From Aliishimia sp039978895 (GTDB lineage Bacteria; Pseudomonadota; Alphaproteobacteria; Rhodobacterales; Rhodobacteraceae), in assembly GCA_039978895.1 (NCBI GenBank), contig JBDWAL010000018.1:124001-188000 (forward strand): 64,000 bases of DNA, read 5' to 3'. Positions 33,903 through 41,585 of this stretch are shown here, one piece after another. The first letter of the stretch is position 1; each line of letters begins with the position of its first letter. A program made the translations under genes and the position numbers. The notes under the pieces are model-generated. The model saw only the letters and a program-made list of their open reading frames with translations, was not told the origin of the DNA and ran no database searches.

Positions 33903-35264
33903 TTATTTGTACGTGACTTGTTTCACGGCTGCGATCACTTCGTCAGTGGTCAACAGCGCGTGTTTTTCGAGGTTCGCCGCATAGGGCATTGGAACGTCCT
34001 TACCGGTGCAATTGATCACGGGCGCGTCAAGGTAGTCGAACGCTTCTTGCATCAAAACGGATGAGATGTAGCCGCCGACCGAGCCTTGTGGCCAACCTTC
34101 TTCAACGGTGACGCATCGGTTGGTTTTCATGACCGACTTGATGATGGCTGCAGTGTCCATTGGGCGAATTGTACGCAAATCCAGAACTTCCGCAGATATG
34201 CCGTCTTCGGCCAGTTTGTCCGCTGCCGCGAGGGCGTATTGCATCCCAATCCCAAAGCTGACGATTGTTACATCTGTCCCTGTGCGCCAAATACGGGCTT
34301 TGCCAAAGGGCACTGTGTAGTCCTCGATGTCTGGCACGTCGAATGTGCGGCCATACAAGATTTCGTTTTCAAGGAAGATCACCGGATTTTCGTCCCTGAT
34401 CGCAGTTTTCATCAGACCTTTGTAGTCGGATGCGGAGTAGGGCATCGCAACTTTCAGACCGGGAATTTGCATATACCAAGCCGCGTAGTCTTGCGAGTGT
34501 TGCGCACCAACGCGCGCGGCAGCACCGTTCGGGCCGCGAAACACCATGGGCGCGCCCATTTGGCCGCCTGACATATACAGCGTTTTGGCCGCAGAGTTGA
34601 TGATGTGATCAATGCCTTGCATGGCAAAGTTGAAGGTCATGAATTCAACGATGGGACGCAAGCCGGCCATTGCTGAGCCGGTTGCGATTCCGGCAAACCC
34701 GTGCTCGGTGATCGGTGTGTCGATGACGCGTTTGGGCCCAAATTCGTCCAACATCCCTTGCGAGATTTTGTAGGCACCTTGGTATTCGCCGACTTCTTCG
34801 CCCATCAGATAAACGCTTTCGTCGTGGCGCATTTCTTCGGACATGCCTTCGCGCAATGCTTCGCGCACGGTTTGTTGCTTCAAGGTGGTGCCTTCAGGCC
34901 AATCGGGGGTCTCGTCAACTTGCACAGCGGCGGGCGCTGCGGCTGCCGGGGCAGGGGCCGCTAGGGATTGGACTTCGGGCGCTGCCGCCGGAGCAGGTGC
35001 CGCGATGTCGTCTGCGCTTTCGCCTTCTTCAATCAGTACGGCGATTGGCGTGTTTACTTTGACGCCTTCGGTGCCTTCCGCGATCAGAATTTTGCCGATG
35101 ATGCCTTCATCGACGGCTTCAAATTCCATCGTGGCTTTGTCGGTTTCGATTTCGGCCATGATGTCACCAGAGGCAACGGTGTCGCCTTCTTTGACCATCC
35201 ATTTCGCCAATGTGCCCTCTTCCATTGTGGGGCTTAGTGCGGGCATGAGTATTTCAGTTGCCAT
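33903..35264 (-). CDS. pdhB: Pyruvate dehydrogenase E1 beta subunit with N-terminal lipoyl domain
   Basis: A 453-residue subunit of the thiamine-dependent decarboxylase. Residues 1-80 are a full lipoyl domain (Lys43 in ETDKATMEFE), nearly identical to that of the adjacent E2, then an Ala/Pro linker, then the E1-beta body from about residue 128 (TVREALREGMSEEMRHDESV, GVIDTPITEHGFAGIATGSA-like VIDTPITEHGFAG, MTFNFAMQGIDHIINSAAKT, and PWPQGSVGGYI-like EEGWPQGSVGGYISSVLMQE). The lipoyl fusion is known in alphaproteobacteria. It lies 25 nt after pdhA. Confidence 0.97.
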   Translation of the reverse strand: MATEILMPALSPTMEEGTLAKWMVKEGDTVASGDIMAEIETDKATMEFEAVDEGIIGKILIAEGTEGVKVNTPIAVLIEEGESADDIAAPAPAAAPEVQSLAAPAPAAAAPAAVQVDETPDWPEGTTLKQQTVREALREGMSEEMRHDESVYLMGEEVGEYQGAYKISQGMLDEFGPKRVIDTPITEHGFAGIATGSAMAGLRPIVEFMTFNFAMQGIDHIINSAAKTLYMSGGQMGAPMVFRGPNGAAARVGAQHSQDYAAWYMQIPGLKVAMPYSASDYKGLMKTAIRDENPVIFLENEILYGRTFDVPDIEDYTVPFGKARIWRTGTDVTIVSFGIGMQYALAAADKLAEDGISAEVLDLRTIRPMDTAAIIKSVMKTNRCVTVEEGWPQGSVGGYISSVLMQEAFDYLDAPVINCTGKDVPMPYAANLEKHALLTTDEVIAAVKQVTYK

Positions 35265-35289
35265 TGTTCGTGTCTCCTCGTCCCGGTCT

Positions 35290-36279
35290 TCAGGCGTAAA
35301 TGTCTGTCCACAGCTCTTCGAGCGCAGGCTCGGGGCTGTTTTTGGCGAAATCGGCGCTGTCGTTGACGATGCCTTTGATCTCTTTGTCGATGGCCTTCAA
35401 GTCGTCTTCGGAGGCGTGCTTGCCCGTTAGCAAAAGCGTGCGTACGCCTTCAATCGGGTCACGTTCATCGCGCATTTTCTGCACTTCTTCGCGGGTACGA
35501 TACTTGGCCGGGTCCGACATAGAGTGGCCGCGATACCGGTAGGTTTTCACCTCAAGGATGTAGGGGCCTTTGCCAGCGCGGCAATGTGCTGTCGCTTTCT
35601 CGGACGCTTCTTTGACCGCAAGAACATCCATGCCGTCCACAAGTTCGCCCGGAATGCCAAAGGGTGCGCCGCGTGTGTAGATGTCGGCTGTGGATGTTGA
35701 GCGGGCTTGGCTTGTGCCCATTGCGTATTGGTTGTTTTCAATGACGAAAATCACTGGAAGGTCCCAAAGAGACGCCATGTTGAAGGTCTCGTAAATCTGA
35801 CCTTGGTTGGCTGCGCCATCGCCAAAATAGGCGAAAGAAACGTTGTTGGTGCCGTTATACTTGTCAGCAAATGCCAGACCGGCGCCAAGCGGGACCTGTG
35901 CGCCAACGATGCCGTGGCCGCCATAGAAATGTTTCTCTTTCGAGAACATGTGCATGGAGCCGCCTTTGCCTTTGGAATATCCACCTTCGCGCCCGGTGAG
36001 TTCGGCCATCACCCCGTTGGGGTCCATGCCGCATGCCAGCATGTGTCCGTGGTCGCGGTAAGATGTGATGCGTTTGTCACCCTCAATCGCGGCGGCCTCA
36101 AGCCCGACAACAACGGCTTCTTGACCGATATAAAGGTGGCAAAAGCCGCCGATCAGGCCCATGCCATAGAGCTGGCCAGCTTTTTCTTCAAAGCGGCGGA
36201 TCAACAGCATGTCGCGGTAGTAGCCAAGAAGCTCCTCCGCAGACACGTTTGGTTTCTTGGTGGTCTTGCGGGCGGCCAT
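35290..36279 (-). CDS. pdhA: Pyruvate dehydrogenase E1 alpha subunit
   Basis: Thiamine diphosphate-binding subunit, 329 residues, that decarboxylates pyruvate. The cofactor motif is GDGAANQGQIYETFNMASLW (starting near residue 160) with NNQYAMGTS at its end; RGHSMSDPAKYRTREEV is the phosphorylation-loop-like region of the family. ATG 36279 is chosen because GGAGG lies 9 nt upstream and the upstream frame is poorly conserved in character. The operator-like palindrome TAGTTTA-N4-TAAACTA is 21 bp upstream of the start. Confidence 0.97.
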   Translation of the reverse strand: MAARKTTKKPNVSAEELLGYYRDMLLIRRFEEKAGQLYGMGLIGGFCHLYIGQEAVVVGLEAAAIEGDKRITSYRDHGHMLACGMDPNGVMAELTGREGGYSKGKGGSMHMFSKEKHFYGGHGIVGAQVPLGAGLAFADKYNGTNNVSFAYFGDGAANQGQIYETFNMASLWDLPVIFVIENNQYAMGTSQARSTSTADIYTRGAPFGIPGELVDGMDVLAVKEASEKATAHCRAGKGPYILEVKTYRYRGHSMSDPAKYRTREEVQKMRDERDPIEGVRTLLLTGKHASEDDLKAIDKEIKGIVNDSADFAKNSPEPALEELWTDIYA

Positions 36280-36299
36280 TAGGCGATCCTCCGTCACGA

Positions 36300-36321
36300 G
36301 ATAGTTTAGCATTAAACTATC
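36300..36321. promoter_or_regulatory. Operator-like palindrome upstream of pdhA
   Basis: GATAGTTTA (36300-36308) and TAAACTATC (36313-36321) form a perfect 9-bp inverted repeat with a 4-nt spacer. The core TAGTTTA-N4-TAAACTA recurs upstream of lpdA at 49648-49671. It sits between the likely promoter and the Shine-Dalgarno sequence, a place suited to repression. Confidence 0.7.
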
Positions 36322-36414
36322 TTTTACAGAGGTCGCGCCCAAAAATCGAGACCTATAACGTCGCACCAGCCATGCAATGTTTGCAAAGCTCTAATATTAT
36401 GAAATTATTTAATT

Positions 36415-36714
36415 TTAGCGGATGACGACTTCGTCTGCGCGGATCATGCCAAGAACCGAGCGGGCTTGTTCATCCAATAGGTCGACATCAAGGAAATCAT
36501 CGGACAAGCGTTTGGTATGGTTCTCCATGCGCGCGACTTCTGCGCTGACTAATCCAAGCTGTTGGCGCAGATCGCGTGCTTCGGCGTTGATTTCAGCGCG
36601 TCGGAACAAGCCAAAATCACCTTGCACGGCGGCAAAAGTGAAATATAGCCCAAGCGCAAAAGCCACGGCGAAAAAGATCAACGGTCCAAATGCGGGACGC
36701 CTGCTGCGGGTCAT
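36415..36714 (-). CDS. ftsB: FtsB/DivIC-type cell division protein
   Basis: A 99-residue septum-formation initiator protein. One transmembrane segment (FGPLIFFAVAFALGLYFTF) is followed by a periplasmic coiled coil (RRAEINAEARDLRQQLGLVS, then VARMENHTKRLSDDFLD) and a short C-terminal tail (DLLDEQARSVLGMIRADEVV), the plan of FtsB in the FtsQLB complex. It lies between pgk and pdhA in the same direction, with 135 bp to pdhA. Synteny next to the pdh operon is usual for this group. Confidence 0.9.
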   Translation of the reverse strand: MTRSRRPAFGPLIFFAVAFALGLYFTFAAVQGDFGLFRRAEINAEARDLRQQLGLVSAEVARMENHTKRLSDDFLDVDLLDEQARSVLGMIRADEVVIR

Positions 36715-36849
36715 TGGATATTCTGCCTCGTCAAGCGCCTCTTGAACGGGCGCGTGCTGTGTTTATGGCACAGGCGAGTCGTTATGTGAATCCTAAATCG
36801 AAATTTTTTCTGCGTTTTCCTGAGGTTTCATCGATTCCACAGGAGTGAT

Positions 36850-36984
36850 TCATCGCGCCGCCAGCGTCAGGTCCTTTGCGACCTTGTCTCTATGTGATGC
36901 CGTGCAAGCATGCGGATTGGGCTTGCGATCGCGTTCCATGTGGTGGCGCGCCACCTCAGCATTGCTTGCAAGATGCCGCGCCAT
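36850..36984 (-). CDS. Possible 44-residue protein immediately after pgk
   Basis: ATG 36984 lies 4 nt after the pgk stop codon and opens a frame of 44 codons rich in Arg, His and Ala (MARHLASNAEVARHHMERDR, later KDLTLAAR). About two thirds of the third codon positions are G or C, close to the neighbouring genes. GGATAG before it is only a weak ribosome-binding site, and coupling to pgk termination would be needed. I do not recognise the peptide; it may be chance. Confidence 0.25.
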   Translation of the reverse strand: MARHLASNAEVARHHMERDRKPNPHACTASHRDKVAKDLTLAAR

Positions 36985-36988
36985 GATC

Positions 36989-38167
36989 CTATCCGCCGAG
37001 CGCTGCAACGCCGGGCAGGGTCTTGCCTTCCATCCATTCCAGAAAGGCGCCGCCCGCCGTCGAGATATAGGTGAAGTCGTTTGCAGCGCCCGACCCATTC
37101 AAGGCTGCTACGGTATCGCCTCCGCCCGCTACGGTGATCAGCTTACCTTCGCGGGTTAAGCGCGCCGCTGCACGGGCAGCCGCGTCTGTGGCTGTGTTGA
37201 AAGGCTCAATCTCGAACGCGCCAAGTGGACCATTCCAGACGACAGTTTTGGCCTGCTGGAACAAGTCCACAATCGCAGAGACCGCCATGGGGCCCGCATC
37301 CAAGATCATCTTGTCGGCGGGACATGCGTTTGCGGGCACCGTTTCATTGGCGGCATTGGCTTTGAATTCTGCACAGACAACGACGTCGGTTGGCAATTGC
37401 AGTTTGCAATTTGCAGCCTTGGCTTTGCTGATGATTTGCAACGCGGTGTCGATCATGTCGCGTTCGGCCAAAGAGGTTCCGATCTCATGGCCTTGGGCGG
37501 CCAAGAATGTGTTGGCCATGCCGCCGCCGATCACGATCACATCTACTTTGTCCACGAGATTGCCGAGCAAGTCGAGCTTGGTCGAGACCTTCGCCCCACC
37601 GACCACGGCCACAACGGGACGTTTGGGCGTTGCGAGCGCGGCTTCAAGGGCGGACAGTTCGGCTTGCATCAATCGACCCGCGCAAGATGGCAACAAGTGC
37701 GCCACGCCTTCGGTGGACGCGTGCGCACGGTGTGCGGCAGAAAACGCATCATTGCAGTAAATATCCCCCAGTGACGCGAGAAATTCTGCCATTTGCGGAT
37801 CGTTGGCTTCTTCCATGGATGTAAAACGGGTGTTTTCAACCAATATTACCGCGTCCGAGGGCTGCGCGTCGATCCAGTCACGTGATGGACGTTCAATGAA
37901 GGTGACGGGACACCCAAAGGCGGCCTCTAGGGCGGGCACGAGGGGGGCGAGCGAGAGTTCAGGAACGGGTTTGCCTTTGGGACGGCCAAAATGCGCCAAA
38001 AGGATCGCAGAGCCACCTGCGTCGCGAATGGCTTGGATGGTAGGCACGATGCGCTCGATGCGCGTGGCATCCGTGATCTGGCCGTCTTCCATCGGTACGT
38101 TGATATCGACGCGGGTGAGAACCCGTTTGCCGCCAAGATCCATATCATCGAGTGTTTTCCAGCCCAT
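36989..38167 (-). CDS. pgk: Phosphoglycerate kinase
   Basis: Interconverts 1,3-bisphosphoglycerate plus ADP and 3-phosphoglycerate plus ATP. The 392-residue protein shows the substrate-binding start RVLTRVDINVPMEDGQITDA, LLAHFGRPKGKPVPELSLAP, NDAFSAAHRAHASTEGVAHL and the C-terminal GGGDTVAALNGSG nucleotide region. ATG 38167, with AAAGGACG upstream, gives the canonical start; a much longer open frame upstream is a shadow of the divergent cyclophilin gene. gap, the previous enzyme of the pathway, is at the far right of the window. Confidence 0.97.
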   Translation of the reverse strand: MGWKTLDDMDLGGKRVLTRVDINVPMEDGQITDATRIERIVPTIQAIRDAGGSAILLAHFGRPKGKPVPELSLAPLVPALEAAFGCPVTFIERPSRDWIDAQPSDAVILVENTRFTSMEEANDPQMAEFLASLGDIYCNDAFSAAHRAHASTEGVAHLLPSCAGRLMQAELSALEAALATPKRPVVAVVGGAKVSTKLDLLGNLVDKVDVIVIGGGMANTFLAAQGHEIGTSLAERDMIDTALQIISKAKAANCKLQLPTDVVVCAEFKANAANETVPANACPADKMILDAGPMAVSAIVDLFQQAKTVVWNGPLGAFEIEPFNTATDAAARAAARLTREGKLITVAGGGDTVAALNGSGAANDFTYISTAGGAFLEWMEGKTLPGVAALGG

Positions 38168-38303
38168 GTTCACGTCCTTTTGTCTGTCATTGCCTCGTGG
38201 TTCATTGCCGGAAGTCGCGCGAGGGTCAATGGTTTGCTTGGCATTCCGGGCGGAAGCGCATAATCCTTTCCACAACGTTAAGATAAGAAGAGGAGAACGC
38301 CAA

Positions 38304-38810
38304 ATGGCCGAAATGAAAGACCCAGAAAACACAATTCTGATTGAACTTAGTGGCGGTACCGTCACCATCGAACTCATGTCCGATGTTGCGCCGTTGCATT
38401 GCGCACGTATGAAGGAACTCGCGCGCGAAGGAGCATATGACAATGTATGTTTCCACCGTGTGATCGAAGGGTTCATGGCGCAAACCGGTGATGTGGCCAA
38501 CGGGAACATGGAAGAGGGGTTCAACCTTCGCATGGCGGGCACTGGCGGGTCTGACAAACCGAACCTTCCGGCAGAGTTTTCCAAATTGCCACATGATCGC
38601 GGAACAATTGGTGCGGCGCGCTCTGCCAGCCCAGACAGTGCGAACAGCCAGTTCTTCATCAACTTTTCGGACAACAACTTCCTGAATGGACAATACACCG
38701 TTTATGGTCGTGTGACGTCGGGCATGGAACATGTTGATGCCATCGTGCGCGGCGAGCCACCTGCCGAGCCTGATCGCATGATCTCTATGAAAGTTGCAGC
38801 TGATGCGTAA
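38304..38810 (+). CDS. Peptidyl-prolyl cis-trans isomerase, cyclophilin type (cytoplasmic)
   Basis: A 168-residue cyclophilin without a signal peptide. Family motifs are CFHRVIEGFMAQTGDVANGN (active-site Arg and the QTGD loop), AGTGGSDKPNLPAEF, SANSQFFINFSDNNFLNGQY and TVYGRVTSGMEHVDAI. Such enzymes speed proline isomerisation in folding proteins. AGAGGAG precedes ATG 38304. Its last 8 nt overlap the start of a second, exported cyclophilin. It diverges from pgk. Confidence 0.95.
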   Translation: MAEMKDPENTILIELSGGTVTIELMSDVAPLHCARMKELAREGAYDNVCFHRVIEGFMAQTGDVANGNMEEGFNLRMAGTGGSDKPNLPAEFSKLPHDRGTIGAARSASPDSANSQFFINFSDNNFLNGQYTVYGRVTSGMEHVDAIVRGEPPAEPDRMISMKVAADA

Positions 38811-39351
38811 TTGGATCGCTGCTTTCGTTTTGATGGCATCGCCAGCGCTATCTTCCGGTCTTGAGATCACCGTTGCAGGCGAAGGCGCCAATGGCGTTAT
38901 CACGATTGATCTGCTCGAAGACGTTGCGCCGCAGCATGTTGAACGCATTACAACTTTGGCCAATGAAGGCGCTTATAACGGGGTGGTTTTCCACCGCGTG
39001 ATCGAAGGCTTCATGGCACAAACAGGCGATGTGGCATTCGGCAAATTGGGCGGTGATATGCGGCGGGCAGGGACGGGCGGGTCAAACTACCCAGATGTTC
39101 CAGCAGAATTCTCAGACATCAATTTTGCAAAGGGTGTCGTCGGAATGGCGCGCTCGCAAAACCCGAACTCTGCAAACTCGCAATTCTTCATCATGTTTCA
39201 AGAAGGTAGCTTCTTGAACGGTCAATATACTGTCGTTGGTCGTGTGACTGGCGGTCAGGATGTTGTCGACGCGATCAAGCGCGGCCAAGGTCAGAGCGGA
39301 TCCGTGGCAGGACAACCCGATGCCATGCAGTCGGTTAAAGTGATCGAGTAA
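38803..39351 (+). CDS. Peptidyl-prolyl cis-trans isomerase, cyclophilin type (exported)
   Basis: A 182-residue paralogue of the preceding gene with an N-terminal signal peptide (NWIAAFVLMASPALSSG), so it should act in the periplasm. Conserved blocks are VFHRVIEGFMAQTGDVAFG, AGTGGSNYPDVPAEF, SANSQFFIMFQEGSFLNGQY and TVVGRVTGGQDVVDAIKRG. ATG 38803 overlaps the upstream stop codon by 8 nt; translation is probably coupled. The pair looks like a tandem duplication that split into cytoplasmic and periplasmic forms. Confidence 0.94.
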   Translation: MRNWIAAFVLMASPALSSGLEITVAGEGANGVITIDLLEDVAPQHVERITTLANEGAYNGVVFHRVIEGFMAQTGDVAFGKLGGDMRRAGTGGSNYPDVPAEFSDINFAKGVVGMARSQNPNSANSQFFIMFQEGSFLNGQYTVVGRVTGGQDVVDAIKRGQGQSGSVAGQPDAMQSVKVIE

Positions 39352-39397
39352 GTCAGCCGTTACATCACGTTCTGAGCGATGATGCACAAGAGATAAC

Positions 39398-39432
39398 AAC
39401 GTCCGCTCCCACAATCGGGGCGGGCGTTTTTT
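39398..39432 (+). terminator. Terminator of the cyclophilin pair
   Basis: AACGTCCGCTCC and GGGCGGGCGTT form a 12-bp stem with two G-T wobbles, followed by T6 at 39427-39432. Confidence 0.8.
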
Positions 39433-39475
39433 CATGTCCGCAATCCTGTGCGCGACCAATCCGCTTTCAACCAAG

Positions 39476-39509
39476 AAAAATCCGCCGAAAGCACACGCTC
39501 TGGCGGATT
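39476..39509 (-). terminator. Terminator of the M23 peptidase-bactofilin unit
   Basis: On the minus strand AATCCGCC and GGCGGATT pair around a 15-nt loop, and TTTTT follows. It is 31 bp after the bactofilin stop codon. Confidence 0.75.
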
Positions 39510-39540
39510 GAATTCTTTTAGACGTCGCGTTGTGCGATGA

Positions 39541-40044
39541 TCAGGCGGTTGGCTTAGGCGCAGCACCCGGAGGCGGCGTTTTGCTACCTGTGTTCAAGGG
39601 ATCGTCCTGACGTTGAACAGACCCTTCAAAATGAGCACCAGATTCAATTGCGATTGTCTTGTGGATGATGTCGCCTTCAACACGTGCTGTTGAGGTCAAG
39701 CGCACTTTCAGTCCGCGTACACGGCCAACGATGCGGCCGTTGATCACGACGTCGTCTGCAACCACTTCACCTTTGACAGTGGCTGTTTCGCCAATTGTCA
39801 GCAGGTGGGCGCGAATGTCGCCTTCAACGGTGCCTTCGACATTGATGTCGCCGGTTGTTTTTACATTGCCTGTGATGTGCAAGTCAGGCGACAGCGTGGA
39901 GGCTGGTGGCTTGGCTTTCGGCGCGCTGGCCTTGAATTCACTCGCTGGCGGAATCGAAGACGCTGGCTTGTCAGCTGAGGCTTCGGGCTTAGAAGGGTCT
40001 CCGGCTTTAGGGCCGGGTTCGTTGATTTTGCTCTTAGAAAACAT
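39541..40044 (-). CDS. Bactofilin
   Basis: A 167-residue polymer-forming cytoskeletal protein. The bactofilin beta-helix occupies about residues 50-150 (PDLHITGNVKTTGDINVEGT, GDIRAHLLTIGETATVKGEV, and RVEGDIIHKTIAIESGAHFE), flanked by Pro/Ala/Lys-rich disordered ends. Bactofilins self-assemble without nucleotide on the inner membrane and often scaffold peptidoglycan enzymes. Its ATG overlaps the end of the M23 peptidase gene by 11 nt. In other alphaproteobacteria a bactofilin and a neighbouring M23 peptidase have been reported to act together in local wall synthesis. Confidence 0.93.
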   Translation of the reverse strand: MFSKSKINEPGPKAGDPSKPEASADKPASSIPPASEFKASAPKAKPPASTLSPDLHITGNVKTTGDINVEGTVEGDIRAHLLTIGETATVKGEVVADDVVINGRIVGRVRGLKVRLTSTARVEGDIIHKTIAIESGAHFEGSVQRQDDPLNTGSKTPPPGAAPKPTA

Positions 40045-41365
40045 CGTTCGCTGCCTTGATATAAATCATTGGGTTCACTGCATTGCCGCCGACACGCACT
40101 TCGTAGTGCAGATGCACGCCCGTCACCCGTCCAGAGGCTCCCATATCACCAATTCGTTCACCGCGCGAGACCCTTTGTCCGACATTTACACGCATTCTGG
40201 ACAGGTGTGCGTAGCGTGTCTCAATCCCGAATTCATGCTGGATTTTGATCAACCTACCATATCCTGAAGACCAGCCAGCATGAACCACAACACCGTCTGC
40301 TGTCGAGTAAATCGGCGTGCCATTGCTGGCTGCGAAATCGACACCTTTGTGCATGCGTCGCCCGCCCGTTTTCGGATCACGGCGGGGCCCAAACGCAGAT
40401 GTGAAGCGGAATGCATCTTTGACGGGTGTCGCAAACGGCGCTTTTTGCGCGGCGATGCGGTATAAGTTCAAACGATCCATCTGGTTAAGCAGGCGATTGG
40501 CCCGAGATGCATCAAGCGACGGTTCTTCACCACGTGTCGACAATGTCAAAGGTGTCAAAGGGCCGCCTTGGCCGGAATAGCCACGGCGGACTTGTTCCAG
40601 AATGCGATCCGTTGGCATGCCGGCCGCGCGAAACATCTTGTCAAGCGGGGCAACAGAAACGGTCATGGCTTCTTCTAGGCGGCGAAAAATCTGATCGTTT
40701 TGGTCTTGCATGGCTGCAATCTCAGATTCCATTTTGTCCGCGCGCCGCAACGCACTTTGCGAGTCCGCAACAACCTGATCACGCTCTGCAGCGGTTCGGG
40801 CGAGGGCGTCAGCAAGAAAGTCCATCGGGGCACCAGCCCCGCCAGAGGCCGCGGCCACAGACGAATCGCCACTGGCGACCTGTTCTTCAATTTCGGCAAG
40901 ACGGCCACTAAGACCTTTGCGATCTTTCATTGTGTTACGTAATGTGGCTTGGATAACTTCGATACCGGTTTCCAATTCGCGGCGGCGTGTCTCTGATGAC
41001 AGCAATTCCGATTGCATGACCGAGATTTGAGCCAGCGCTGCGTTGAAACGTTCTTGCGCGGCAAGGGCTTCATCAGCACGCAAGTCGCGTTGTCCGGACA
41101 AATCGTTCAAGCGGGCCTGGTATGTTTTCTGATCGCGTTTGGCTTGTTCGCGGAAGTTTCCGGCGCCAATACTGTCCATCAGTATAATTGCTGTTGCAAC
41201 AATCGCCCAAGCGACGACCATGGTGCTGCCGATAAACGCCACAGCTTGCGTGCTGGGGCGCAACCGAATGAACCGCGTGTCGTTTTCTGATTTCAAGAAG
41301 ACTCTGCGCTCGGGAAAGTACCGCTCAAGCAAAGCGTTCATCGTGATCGCGAGTTTAGTCCTCAC
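40034..41365 (-). CDS. M23 (LytM-type) peptidase with transmembrane and coiled-coil regions
   Basis: A 443-residue bitopic protein: short cytoplasmic part (LERYFPERRVFLKSENDTRF), one transmembrane helix (AFIGSTMVVAWAIVATAIIL, about 44-63), a long coiled coil (about 75-240) and a C-terminal M23 domain (about 330-435). The metal ligands are present: His and Asp in MHKGVDFAASNG, His in RYAHLSRMRV and His in GVHLHYEV, so it should be an active endopeptidase rather than an EnvC-like activator. GTG 41365 is preferred because GAGGA sits 8 nt upstream; ATG 41341 is the alternative. It is cotranscribed with the bactofilin. Confidence 0.92.
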   Translation of the reverse strand: MRTKLAITMNALLERYFPERRVFLKSENDTRFIRLRPSTQAVAFIGSTMVVAWAIVATAIILMDSIGAGNFREQAKRDQKTYQARLNDLSGQRDLRADEALAAQERFNAALAQISVMQSELLSSETRRRELETGIEVIQATLRNTMKDRKGLSGRLAEIEEQVASGDSSVAAASGGAGAPMDFLADALARTAAERDQVVADSQSALRRADKMESEIAAMQDQNDQIFRRLEEAMTVSVAPLDKMFRAAGMPTDRILEQVRRGYSGQGGPLTPLTLSTRGEEPSLDASRANRLLNQMDRLNLYRIAAQKAPFATPVKDAFRFTSAFGPRRDPKTGGRRMHKGVDFAASNGTPIYSTADGVVVHAGWSSGYGRLIKIQHEFGIETRYAHLSRMRVNVGQRVSRGERIGDMGASGRVTGVHLHYEVRVGGNAVNPMIYIKAANDVF

Positions 41366-41585
41366 AATGTGTTTCCTCGTCCCATCTCAATGCCGCGGCT
41401 CGGCTCCCCTGTATCCGGCCCCTTAAGGGGCACTGTTAACCTTACCTGACTCTGCGATCAAGGGGGACGCGGCGGCATTCCGCATCAGCGGTGCGGAATG
41501 TGTCAAAAAGGCAAAAAATCGCGCATGTCAAAGACTTGGCGGAAACGTCTAAGTCTCTATGCACGCCTGCGTTGGGTTCGCGGTG

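Noticed and set aside
36380..36387. Single TTTGCAAA upstream of pdhA, like the sites near mmsA
   Set aside because: Single copies occur by chance about once per 10-15 kb in this window (also at 11423, 39124, 43893 and 59036 regions, mostly inside genes), so one copy carries no weight.
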